Positions 26,205-33,427 of a stretch of DNA of 64,000 bases are shown one piece after another. The number at the start of each line of letters is the position of its first letter. The stretch's first letter is position 1. The DNA comes from an uncultured Ruminococcus sp. (GTDB lineage Bacteria > Bacillota > Clostridia > Oscillospirales > Ruminococcaceae). The stretch spans positions 1 to 64,000 of the forward strand of contig CADAES010000006.1 in the NCBI GenBank assembly GCA_902786975.1, read 5' to 3'. A model generated the notes under the pieces. The model was not told where the DNA came from, made no database searches, and saw nothing but the letters and a program-made list of their open reading frames with translations. A program made the translations under genes and the position numbers.

Positions 26205-27860
26205 TCAGCACAGGCTCAGCGCCTGTTCGTAGCTCATCGGTTTTCCGAGCAGGTAGCCCTGGATAACGTCGCAGCCGTAGCTTTTCAGCTTTTCGAGTTG
26301 GCTCTTTGTTTCAACGCCCTCGGCGATTATCTTGCAGTTGAGAAGATGTCCCATGGAGATAATGGCTCTGACGAACTCGTCGTTTTTGTCGTCGCTGAGG
26401 GTATCAATGAACGCCTTGTCTATTTTGAGCACGTCTATCGGGAGCTTGTGCAGGTAACTAAGTGATGCAAAGCCCGTGCCGAAATCGTCCAGCGCTATCT
26501 TCACGCCGATATTCTTCAGTGCGTTGAGCACCTCTGTTGCTACTTCGATAGAGGAAATAAACAGATTCTCCGTTACCTCGACGACAAGGTTATTTGCGGG
26601 GAATCCCGTTCTTTTAAGTATCGCTTTTACTGTGCGCAGGAAGTCGCTGCTCAGCAGGAATGCCACCGAAACATTCACCGAAACAAGAACGTTCTCATTC
26701 TTATCGACCGCTGCTTTCATCAGCTCGGCGGACTTTTCCATTACCCACTTGTCGATATAGCTGATATAGTTGAGCTTTTCGGCGATGCGGATATACTGAT
26801 AAGGCGGTATGAGCTCGTCGTTCTCACCCTTGAAGCGTATCAGCGTTTCATAGCCCGAAAGCTTCTCGGTCGAAGCGTTGAAAAGCGGCTGATAAACGAG
26901 CTGGAAACGCTGTGAGTTCACGGCGTTCTTCACGAAGTTCTCGCCCTCGACGTCGGCATTCATTATATCCATCTGAGCCTGGTTGAACAGGCAGATCTGA
27001 TGCTTGCCCTCGCTCTTGGCGTTGTACATTGCGGTATCGGCATATCTGAGCAGAACGGACGAATCCGTTGAATTATCGGGATAGAACGAAACGCCGATAC
27101 TTGCGGTGATATAAAAGTCCTTTCCGTTTATAAGGAACTTTTCTCTGAGGCAATACTGATATCTCTCAACGAGTGCTTTGACCTCGCTGCTTTCCTTATA
27201 GCCGCTGATGATAAGCGAGAACTCGTCACCGCCGAGGCGTGCAAGGAAATGCTTTTCACCGAGGATACTGTTCCAGCGCCTTGCTATCTCGATAAGCACC
27301 TGGTTGCCGTAGTCGTGACCCATTGTATCGTTAATGTTCTTGAAGTTGTCGATATCTATAAAGGCAATGGCGAATTTGTTTTTTTCACCGAGATATCTCT
27401 GCATCGCAAGGTTGAACGCACGGCGGTTGGGCAGAGATGTGAGCGAATCGGTATGCGCCATCTTGTCAAGCTCATGCTCGTTTTGGCTTAGCTGTGAAAG
27501 CACCCTGTAAAGGGTGATGACAATGAACATATCTACAAGCACCATGCCAAGACCCGGCAATGAGCTGCCTACTCTTTTGACGAACACTACCAGGAACATC
27601 CACACAAAATTGATGGTTAGGATAGTGATCGTCGCTTTAAATCCGGACTTTCCTGTTATAAGCACGAGCAGGATATTTATAACGACCTGCATTATCGAAA
27701 ATACACCGCAGAACGTTGAGGCAGGAATAACAAACTCGCCGATGATAACGGGGTTCTCCTGTGTGGCCAGTATCATCATACATATCTGCATCAGCAGATA
27801 CATAACAGCGCCGATAGCTATTATTGCAGCCGTAGCTTTTTTGCTTCGCCGGTTGTTCAT
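26205..27860 (-). CDS. Membrane GGDEF-EAL protein (c-di-GMP turnover)
   Basis: The 551-residue product has an N-terminal membrane region of about five helices (residues 10-110), then a GGDEF domain with intact GGDEF (about residue 215). No upstream RxxD I-site is seen. A C-terminal EAL domain keeps its key acidic motifs: ETLIRF in place of EALLR, LDDFGTG, EGVET and QGYLLGKP. A diguanylate cyclase and phosphodiesterase are therefore both possible. The membrane part is the probable sensor, and its signal is unknown. It lies about 2.8 kb from the type IV pilus ATPase genes, whose PilB has a probable c-di-GMP-binding MshEN domain. Confidence 0.9.
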   Translation of the reverse strand: MNNRRSKKATAAIIAIGAVMYLLMQICMMILATQENPVIIGEFVIPASTFCGVFSIMQVVINILLVLITGKSGFKATITILTINFVWMFLVVFVKRVGSSLPGLGMVLVDMFIVITLYRVLSQLSQNEHELDKMAHTDSLTSLPNRRAFNLAMQRYLGEKNKFAIAFIDIDNFKNINDTMGHDYGNQVLIEIARRWNSILGEKHFLARLGGDEFSLIISGYKESSEVKALVERYQYCLREKFLINGKDFYITASIGVSFYPDNSTDSSVLLRYADTAMYNAKSEGKHQICLFNQAQMDIMNADVEGENFVKNAVNSQRFQLVYQPLFNASTEKLSGYETLIRFKGENDELIPPYQYIRIAEKLNYISYIDKWVMEKSAELMKAAVDKNENVLVSVNVSVAFLLSSDFLRTVKAILKRTGFPANNLVVEVTENLFISSIEVATEVLNALKNIGVKIALDDFGTGFASLSYLHKLPIDVLKIDKAFIDTLSDDKNDEFVRAIISMGHLLNCKIIAEGVETKSQLEKLKSYGCDVIQGYLLGKPMSYEQALSLC

Positions 27861-27889
27861 AATACTGCCTCCTTCACTCTTTTTTTCTG

Positions 27890-27918
27890 ATTATAACATA
27901 TAAAAACATTTATTTCAA
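27890..27918 (-). promoter_or_regulatory. Sigma-A promoter for the GGDEF-EAL gene
   Basis: On the minus strand TTGAAA and TATAAT are separated by 17 bases. It is divergent from the DUF3783 promoter about 12 bases away. Confidence 0.75.
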
Positions 27919-27929
27919 GTGTTTTTTTA

Positions 27930-27958
27930 TTGACAGGGCACTGACGTTGTGATATAAT
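27930..27958 (+). promoter_or_regulatory. Sigma-A promoter for the DUF3783-EamA pair
   Basis: TTGACA and TATAAT, both perfect, are separated by 17 bases on the plus strand. Confidence 0.85.
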
Positions 27959-28043
27959 CACTAAGTAAGCGCCGGGACGGGCAAAACGCCGCAAATGCTT
28001 ATTCAAGGCAGTTTGTGGGCAAAGGAGAATCGGTTTAACAATT

Positions 28044-28451
28044 ATGAAATCAATAATCAAAACAAACACAAAAAAGATGTTACTAAGTGTTTACATTAGC
28101 GAAGCTGAAAACAAGCGTCTTTGCGATGTATCGCAGCGCTTCGGCATAGAGGTCAAGCAAGTCGGAAAGGAATGCGGCGCACAGAAGCTCGGGTATCTGC
28201 TCGGGTTCAGGGGATTCACTCAGACGCTTGGAAAAGAGCGAAAGGTCGCCGAAAGCTGCATCGTATTCTCGGGTGTGCCGTCGGGAGAGCTTAACGCAGT
28301 ACTTGCGGCGCTGAGAGAGGCAGGCATAGTTATCCCGCTGAAGGCTGTCTGCACGGCTTACAATCAGAGCTGGGAGCTTGCTGACCTTGTGGACGAGCTT
28401 GCAAAGGAGCACGAAACGATGAGTGGGGGCGGAAGGAATGAAAAAGCGTAA
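28044..28451 (+). CDS. DUF3783-like protein
   Basis: The 135-residue soluble product resembles Firmicute DUF3783 proteins. It contains IVFSGVPSGELNAVLAALREAGI and ends with KAVCTAYNQSWELADLVDELAKEH, the characteristic C-terminal helix. The function is unknown. The stop region overlaps the next gene by 14 bases, so it is translationally coupled to the EamA transporter. Confidence 0.7.
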   Translation: MKSIIKTNTKKMLLSVYISEAENKRLCDVSQRFGIEVKQVGKECGAQKLGYLLGFRGFTQTLGKERKVAESCIVFSGVPSGELNAVLAALREAGIVIPLKAVCTAYNQSWELADLVDELAKEHETMSGGGRNEKA

Positions 28452-29322
28452 CAAGGCGATACTGCTGATAATCCTTTCGGCATTCAGCTTTTCGTTCATG
28501 TTTGCGTTTATAAGAATGTCGGGCGATCTTCCGACGATGCAGAAGGTATTTTTCAGAAATTTCGTTGCGCTGTTCTTTGCTCTGGGAGTAATGAAAAAGA
28601 AAAAGATAGGCTTCAGATGCAAGACAAAAAAGAACAGCTATGTGCTGTTCATGAGGGCTTTTGGCGGGTCGCTCGGCGTTATGGCGAACTTCTACGCTAT
28701 CGACAGGATAGTGCTTTCGGACGCATCTATCCTCAACAAGATGTCGCCGTTTTTCTGTGTTATCTTTTCGTTTATATTCCTTAAAGAAAAGCTGAAGCTG
28801 TTTAACATTCTCACTATCACAGGCGCATTTATCGGGGCTTTGTTCGTTATAAAGCCGACGTTTGCGAACTCTGACCTGTTCCCGTCTATAATGGGATTCC
28901 TCGGCGGAATGTCGGCGGGTCTTGCTTACACCTGCGTAAGGTACCTCGGGCAGCACGGCGAGCCGGGTCCGAAGATAGTTGCGTATTTCTCGCTGTTTTC
29001 CTGCATCATAACGCTGCCGTGGCTTATACTCGATTTCCACCCGATGAAATGGTGGCAGGTATTATGTCTTATCACTGCTGGACTGGGTGCGGCAGGCGGA
29101 CAGTTTGCGATAACGGCTGCTTACAGCAACGCACCGGCAAAGGAGATATCGATTTTCGACTACACGCAGATAATCTTCACGGCAACTCTGGGATTTCTTA
29201 TGTTCGGTGACAAGCCCGATATCTGGAGCTTTATCGGTTATGTTGTGATTATCTCGATGGCGGTTGTCGTATTTATCTACAACAACAAGAAAGACAAGAG
29301 CGAAGCACACACCGACACTTAA
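28438..29322 (+). CDS. EamA/DMT-family transporter (second copy)
   Basis: The 294-residue protein has ten hydrophobic helices in two EamA repeats, including KNRNKAI-like N-terminal residues, FFRNFVALFFAL, ILNKMSPFFCVIFSF, VRYLGQHGEPGPKIVAYFS and FDYTQIIFTATLGFLMF. A transport substrate cannot be read from sequence. It is co-transcribed with the DUF3783-like gene. The ATG at 28438 is preceded by GGAAGG. The TAA stop (29320-29322) lies inside the terminal repeat of the MITE-like element at 29319-29510. Confidence 0.8.
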   Translation: MKKRNKAILLIILSAFSFSFMFAFIRMSGDLPTMQKVFFRNFVALFFALGVMKKKKIGFRCKTKKNSYVLFMRAFGGSLGVMANFYAIDRIVLSDASILNKMSPFFCVIFSFIFLKEKLKLFNILTITGAFIGALFVIKPTFANSDLFPSIMGFLGGMSAGLAYTCVRYLGQHGEPGPKIVAYFSLFSCIITLPWLILDFHPMKWWQVLCLITAGLGAAGGQFAITAAYSNAPAKEISIFDYTQIIFTATLGFLMFGDKPDIWSFIGYVVIISMAVVVFIYNNKKDKSEAHTDT

Positions 29323-29510
29323 GGCAATACCGCACGACCATTGTGCGTCAGATGCGCAGTCAGATCTTTCGTCAGAATTCATAAATTTGACGCAGGCGGG
29401 CTGGCGCCCGGCAAGGAAAAATTGTGTACTATGACGGAAAATATGCAAGCAGATGGCGTGCAAAGGCGTTAGCCGGTGGTTGTGCGGGTGGTTGTGCGGT
29501 GTTGCCTTAA
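29319..29510. mobile_element. MITE-like element with about 21-bp terminal inverted repeats
   Basis: The left end begins TTAAGGCAATACCGCAC and the right end, reverse-complemented, begins TTAAGGCAACACCGCAC. About 19 of 21 bases match. The 192-bp element has no coding frame for a transposase. A tandem repeat of GGTGGTTGTGCGG lies near the right end. The TTAA at each end could be a target-site duplication or part of the repeat. The left end supplies the stop codon of the EamA gene. Confidence 0.6.
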
Positions 29511-29538
29511 AACTATCTTTTTTCAAATATGCAGCAAA

Positions 29539-29569
29539 AAGCCATACAGAGTTTTCTCTGTATGGCTTG
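29539..29569 (-). terminator. Intrinsic terminator after pilT
   Basis: On the minus strand AAGCCATACAGAG pairs with CTCTGTATGGCTT and is followed by a T-run. Confidence 0.88.
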
Positions 29570-29574
29570 AATTT

Positions 29575-30648
29575 TTATGCTCTTGTATCGGCGATAAATC
29601 TCTTGAGGTCCTGTGCATTGGAGCACTTTTCAAGAGCAACGTCCATGGAAATAGTCCTGGACTTAACGAGCTTAGCAAGCTCCTGGTCCATGGTCTGCAT
29701 TCCCTGTGCTTTACCTGTCTGCATTGCAGAACCGATAAGGTGTACCTTGTCGTCACGGATCATAGCCTTGATAGAGTCGGTAGCGTTGAGTATCTCGCAG
29801 CAAGCAACACGGCTTGTTCCGTCAAATGTACGGCAAAGTGTCTGAGTACAGATACCTACGAGTACAGATGCGAGCTGTGTTCTGATCTGGTGCTGCTGGT
29901 GAGCCGGGAATACGTCGATGATACGGTCGATAGTAGAAGGAGCGTCCGTTGTATGAAGTGTACTCATTACAAGGTGTCCTGTTTCGGCTGCGGTTACAGC
30001 GGCTTCGATAGTTTCAAAGTCTCTCATTTCTCCTACGAGGATGATATCCGGGTCCTCACGGAGGGCAGCACGAAGTGAAAGCGAGAAGCTCGGTACGTCG
30101 GGTCCGACCTCTCTCTGGTTTACCATACATCTCTTATGAGCGTGCATGTACTCGATAGGGTCCTCGACTGTGATTATGTGAGCTGACTTATGGATATTAA
30201 CATAGTCTATCATTGCAGCAAGAGTAGTTGACTTACCGGAACCGGTAGGGCCTGTTACGAGCACGAGTCCTCTCGGTCTCATAACGAACTCTGCAAGTAC
30301 GGGAGGAAGGTTAAGGTCGGTAAGTGTCGGGATATCGTTTCTCAGAAGACGGATAGCGATAGCCGTTGAACCTCTCTGACGGTATACGTTTACACGGTGA
30401 CGGAAACCTCTTGTCGAAACAAAAGTAAAGTCTGTGTCGATATGGTCCTTTATCTGCTGTCTCTGCTTATCGTTACACATATCCTTGGTGATATTCTGGA
30501 TTTCGATCTCAGTCATATCAGGATAGGACGAGAGCTTTCTGAGGTTACCTCCCTGTCTAACTATAGGCGGGATACCTACCGTGAAGTGAAGGTCCGAGCA
30601 TCCCAGAGCTCTTGCTTCGTCAAGAATTTTGTTAATGTCCACTGCCAT
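29575..30648 (-). CDS. pilT: Type IV pilus retraction ATPase PilT
   Basis: The 357-residue product is a standard-length PilT. It has a Walker A GPTGSGKSTT near residue 134, an Asp box with TVEDPIEY, a Walker B region DIILVGEMRD and a His box STLHTTDA, then a C-terminal AIRNLIR-like stretch. PilT powers pilus retraction. It follows pilB on the same strand and has its own strong terminator. This implies the pili can retract, supporting twitching or DNA uptake. Confidence 0.92.
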   Translation of the reverse strand: MAVDINKILDEARALGCSDLHFTVGIPPIVRQGGNLRKLSSYPDMTEIEIQNITKDMCNDKQRQQIKDHIDTDFTFVSTRGFRHRVNVYRQRGSTAIAIRLLRNDIPTLTDLNLPPVLAEFVMRPRGLVLVTGPTGSGKSTTLAAMIDYVNIHKSAHIITVEDPIEYMHAHKRCMVNQREVGPDVPSFSLSLRAALREDPDIILVGEMRDFETIEAAVTAAETGHLVMSTLHTTDAPSTIDRIIDVFPAHQQHQIRTQLASVLVGICTQTLCRTFDGTSRVACCEILNATDSIKAMIRDDKVHLIGSAMQTGKAQGMQTMDQELAKLVKSRTISMDVALEKCSNAQDLKRFIADTRA

Positions 30649-30688
30649 TGTGATTTACCTCCAATTTTTATATATTTAATAAAGTATA

Positions 30689-32362
30689 CTATACCGCATA
30701 TGTTACACGGACAAGCTCGTCGATAGATGTAACGCCCTGCTGTACCAGCTTGGAAACGTTATCTCTAAGAAGCAGAGTTCCTTCTTCCTTGGCAAGCTCT
30801 GCGATCTCGTCAGCTTTTGCACCGCCGGTGATGAGTATCTGCATTCTCGAAGTACAAAGAAGTATCTCATGGATAGCTGTTCTTCCTGTATAGCCTGTGT
30901 TCTTGCACTTAGGACAGCCGCCCGCATCGTATATCATCATCGAATGGTCGATGCCCATGAGCTTTTCGTCCTCCGGTGTAGTCATTCTTGGCTTTTTGCA
31001 CTCGGGACAGAGTGTTTTGGTAAGACGCTGTGCAACGATACCGATAAGCGATGTTGCTACCATGTACGCTTCAACACCCATATCCACAAGTCTTGTTACC
31101 GTGGAAGCTGCGTCGTTGGTATGAAGTGTGGAAAGCACAAGGTGTCCTGTGATAGCGGCTCTGATAGCGATCTCGGCTGTTTCGGTATCACGCATTTCTC
31201 CGACCATTATGATATCCGGGTCCTGACGAAGGATAGAACGCAGGGCTGCACCGAATGTCATGCCGGCTTTTTCATTTATCTGACACTGATTGATATTGTT
31301 GATCTTCTTTTCGACAGGGTCTTCTACCGTGATAACGTTAAGGTTAGGCTTAGCGATCTCACCGAGGGCTGCATAAAGGGTGGTAGATTTACCGGAACCT
31401 GTAGGTCCTGTTACCAGTACCACTCCCTGCGGAACTTTAAGGCAGGAAACGAATCTTTCGTAGTTATAGTCGGTCATACCGAGGTCCTGGATCCTTCTTA
31501 CGGAGTTATCGCCTGCAAGGATACGGATAACGACCTTTTCGCCGTAAACCATTGGAAGATTAGATACACGAAGGTCGATAGTCGTACCGTCGACTACCTG
31601 TGACATACGTCCATCCTGAGGTATACGCTTCTCGGCGATATTCATACCCGAGAGGATCTTGAATCTTGTTACGAGTGAAACGTGAAGTGCAGGTGAAAGC
31701 GTCATCAGCTCTACAAGGTCGCCGTTTACTCTTATTCTTATCTTTGTGATATCCTTGAAAGGCTCGATATGGATATCCGTTGCGTCCTGACGGAACGAGT
31801 TTTCAACGATAGCGGTAGCGAGCTTAACGATAGGCGCATTCTCGATACGTCCTTCGGAGAGGTCGAGTTCTTCGAGGTTGAGCTCCTCTTCCTTTTCCTT
31901 TGTAGCCTCGTCGACCACGCTGTCAACCTGTCCCTGCGAGTAGATCATACCGATCGCTCTGTTAAGGGCAGTCTTGGTAGCGAGCACTGTATTGATGCTG
32001 CAGCCTGTGATAACTCTCAGATCTTCAAGAGCATAGAAGTTGATAGGGTCGTTTGTCGCAACGGTAAGACGTCTGCCCATTTTTTCAATGGCGATAACGT
32101 TATACTTTCTTGCGGCAGCCTCAGGTATCTTCTTTACGATATCGGGGTTCAGCTCGGTATTGTCGAGGTCGATATAAGGGATATTCAATCTCTCGGAAAG
32201 TACCTCTGCGAACTGAGCCTCGGTAACGAAGCCCATTTCGATAACGACGTCACCGAACATTCTTCCCTTCTGTTCTTTTTGCTTGGTCAATACTTCCTGA
32301 AGCTGAGCTTCGGTAATGAGCTTCTTCTCGACTAAGTATTGTCCGATCGGTCCGTTTCTCAT
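30689..32362 (-). CDS. pilB: Type IV pilus assembly ATPase PilB
   Basis: The 557-residue product has an N-terminal MshEN-type domain in residues about 1-150. Two repeats are seen, IGQYLVEKKLITEAQLQEVL and MFGDVVIEMGFVTEAQFAEVL. The GspE/PulE ATPase core follows, with Walker A GPTGSGKSTT near 320. A zinc module of four cysteines follows near residues 450-490 (CPECKK and CPKCKN). PilB drives pilus extension. The MshEN domain binds c-di-GMP in related proteins, a possible link to the GGDEF-EAL protein nearby. The pilT gene is downstream on the same strand. Confidence 0.92.
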   Translation of the reverse strand: MRNGPIGQYLVEKKLITEAQLQEVLTKQKEQKGRMFGDVVIEMGFVTEAQFAEVLSERLNIPYIDLDNTELNPDIVKKIPEAAARKYNVIAIEKMGRRLTVATNDPINFYALEDLRVITGCSINTVLATKTALNRAIGMIYSQGQVDSVVDEATKEKEEELNLEELDLSEGRIENAPIVKLATAIVENSFRQDATDIHIEPFKDITKIRIRVNGDLVELMTLSPALHVSLVTRFKILSGMNIAEKRIPQDGRMSQVVDGTTIDLRVSNLPMVYGEKVVIRILAGDNSVRRIQDLGMTDYNYERFVSCLKVPQGVVLVTGPTGSGKSTTLYAALGEIAKPNLNVITVEDPVEKKINNINQCQINEKAGMTFGAALRSILRQDPDIIMVGEMRDTETAEIAIRAAITGHLVLSTLHTNDAASTVTRLVDMGVEAYMVATSLIGIVAQRLTKTLCPECKKPRMTTPEDEKLMGIDHSMMIYDAGGCPKCKNTGYTGRTAIHEILLCTSRMQILITGGAKADEIAELAKEEGTLLLRDNVSKLVQQGVTSIDELVRVTYAV

Positions 32363-32418
32363 ACTATTTTTCTCCTAACTCCGCACTGTCAGTGGGTAAT
32401 AAATTATTATTTAAACTA

Positions 32419-32447
32419 TTGTATTTTTATAATTAATGTGATAGAAT
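32419..32447 (+). promoter_or_regulatory. Likely sigma-A promoter for pilD
   Basis: TTGTAT and TAGAAT are separated by 17 bases. No equally clear minus-strand promoter for pilB was found in the 115-base divergent region. Confidence 0.55.
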
Positions 32448-32477
32448 AGATTTAGTATCCGAAAGGGGGATAAAGAA

Positions 32478-33290
32478 TTGAATCAATTAAGTGTATACTA
32501 TATCGTTATCTACGCATTTATGTTCGTCTTCGGCGTATGCGTGGGAAGCTTCCTCAACGTCTGCATTTACAGACTGCCGCTGGGTGAGAGCCTTACGAAG
32601 AAGAACTCGCACTGTATGACCTGCGGTGAGGAGATCAAACGCTACGACCTGATACCGATAATCAGCTGGTGCATTCTCCGTGGAAAGTGCAGGCACTGCG
32701 GGGCGAGGATATCGCCGAGGTACACGGTAGTAGAATTTCTCAACGGAGCTATCTGGCTCGTGACTGCTCTTTACTTTGACATTGTAGCACTTCCGATGTA
32801 CATAATCCTGACCTGTCTGATGTTCTCCGCTTTGATCGTAGTTTTCTTTATGGACTGGGACACACAGTTGATAAACACATGGGTAGTTGTCTTTATCGGA
32901 GTGCTTGCAGTCGCAGAGATAATACTTTGCAGAGATTACGACAGCGCTTCGATCAGCTCGCACATCATCGGTGCATTCGTAGTCAGCGTACCGCTTGCGA
33001 TCGTCACTCTCCTGTCTCACGAAAAAGCAATGGGCTGGGGCGATGTATTCCTGATGATAGCCGCAGGACTTTACCTCGGTATCCAGGGAGCGCTCGTAGC
33101 ACTTGCCGTTGCACTGGTGACCGGTTCTATCGGCGGACTCACGCAAAAGCATTTCAGCGGAAGCTCAAAGTTCGCATTTGGTCCGTATCTTTCGATAGGT
33201 ATCGTAGTCGCAGTATTCTTCGCAGAGCAGCTCGGTGACTGGTACATGCAGTTCACCGGGCTCAACGAAATGCTCAACGAATCGGTTTGA
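32478..33290 (+). CDS. pilD: Prepilin peptidase PilD (A24 family)
   Basis: The 270-residue polytopic protein has the N-terminal methyltransferase-type domain with four cysteines (CMTCGEE, CRHCGAR). It also has the peptidase aspartates in MDWDTQ and GWGDV, the latter a GxGD motif. It cleaves and N-methylates type IV prepilins. The start is TTG at 32478, preceded by AAAGGGGG. It is divergent from pilB and convergent with the pilus operon. Confidence 0.9.
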   Translation: MNQLSVYYIVIYAFMFVFGVCVGSFLNVCIYRLPLGESLTKKNSHCMTCGEEIKRYDLIPIISWCILRGKCRHCGARISPRYTVVEFLNGAIWLVTALYFDIVALPMYIILTCLMFSALIVVFFMDWDTQLINTWVVVFIGVLAVAEIILCRDYDSASISSHIIGAFVVSVPLAIVTLLSHEKAMGWGDVFLMIAAGLYLGIQGALVALAVALVTGSIGGLTQKHFSGSSKFAFGPYLSIGIVVAVFFAEQLGDWYMQFTGLNEMLNESV

Positions 33291-33306
33291 GCACAAAAAT
33301 ATTCAG

Positions 33307-33413
33307 CCGTCCGCACAATGTGTTGGGCGGCTATTTCTTTTGCTCAAAAGGTCCTCTTAACAAACGTGCTGTTAAGGGGATCTTTTCAGCAGACAGGCAT
33401 TTGTGCCTGTCTG
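33307..33413. terminator. Three hairpins between the convergent pilD and pilin operons
   Basis: AGCCGTCC pairs with GGGCGGCT near 33307-33335. A second hairpin near 33350-33390 pairs AAGGTCCTCTTAACA with TGTTAAGGGGATCTT and could end either transcript. A perfect 10-bp hairpin CAGACAGGCA-TTTG-TGCCTGTCTG lies at 33390-33413. The middle one with flanking T residues on both strands is the best bidirectional terminator. Confidence 0.65.
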
Positions 33414-33427
33414 TGAAATATTCAGAT

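Noticed and set aside
26205..27860. EAL domain of the GGDEF-EAL protein as catalytically dead
   Set aside because: The ETL variant keeps the metal-binding Glu, and DDFGTG and EGVET are intact, so activity cannot be excluded from sequence.
29474..29500. Two adjacent GGTGGTTGTGCGG units as a possible CRISPR or satellite repeat
   Set aside because: There are only two copies without spacers, and they lie within the MITE-like element's right end.
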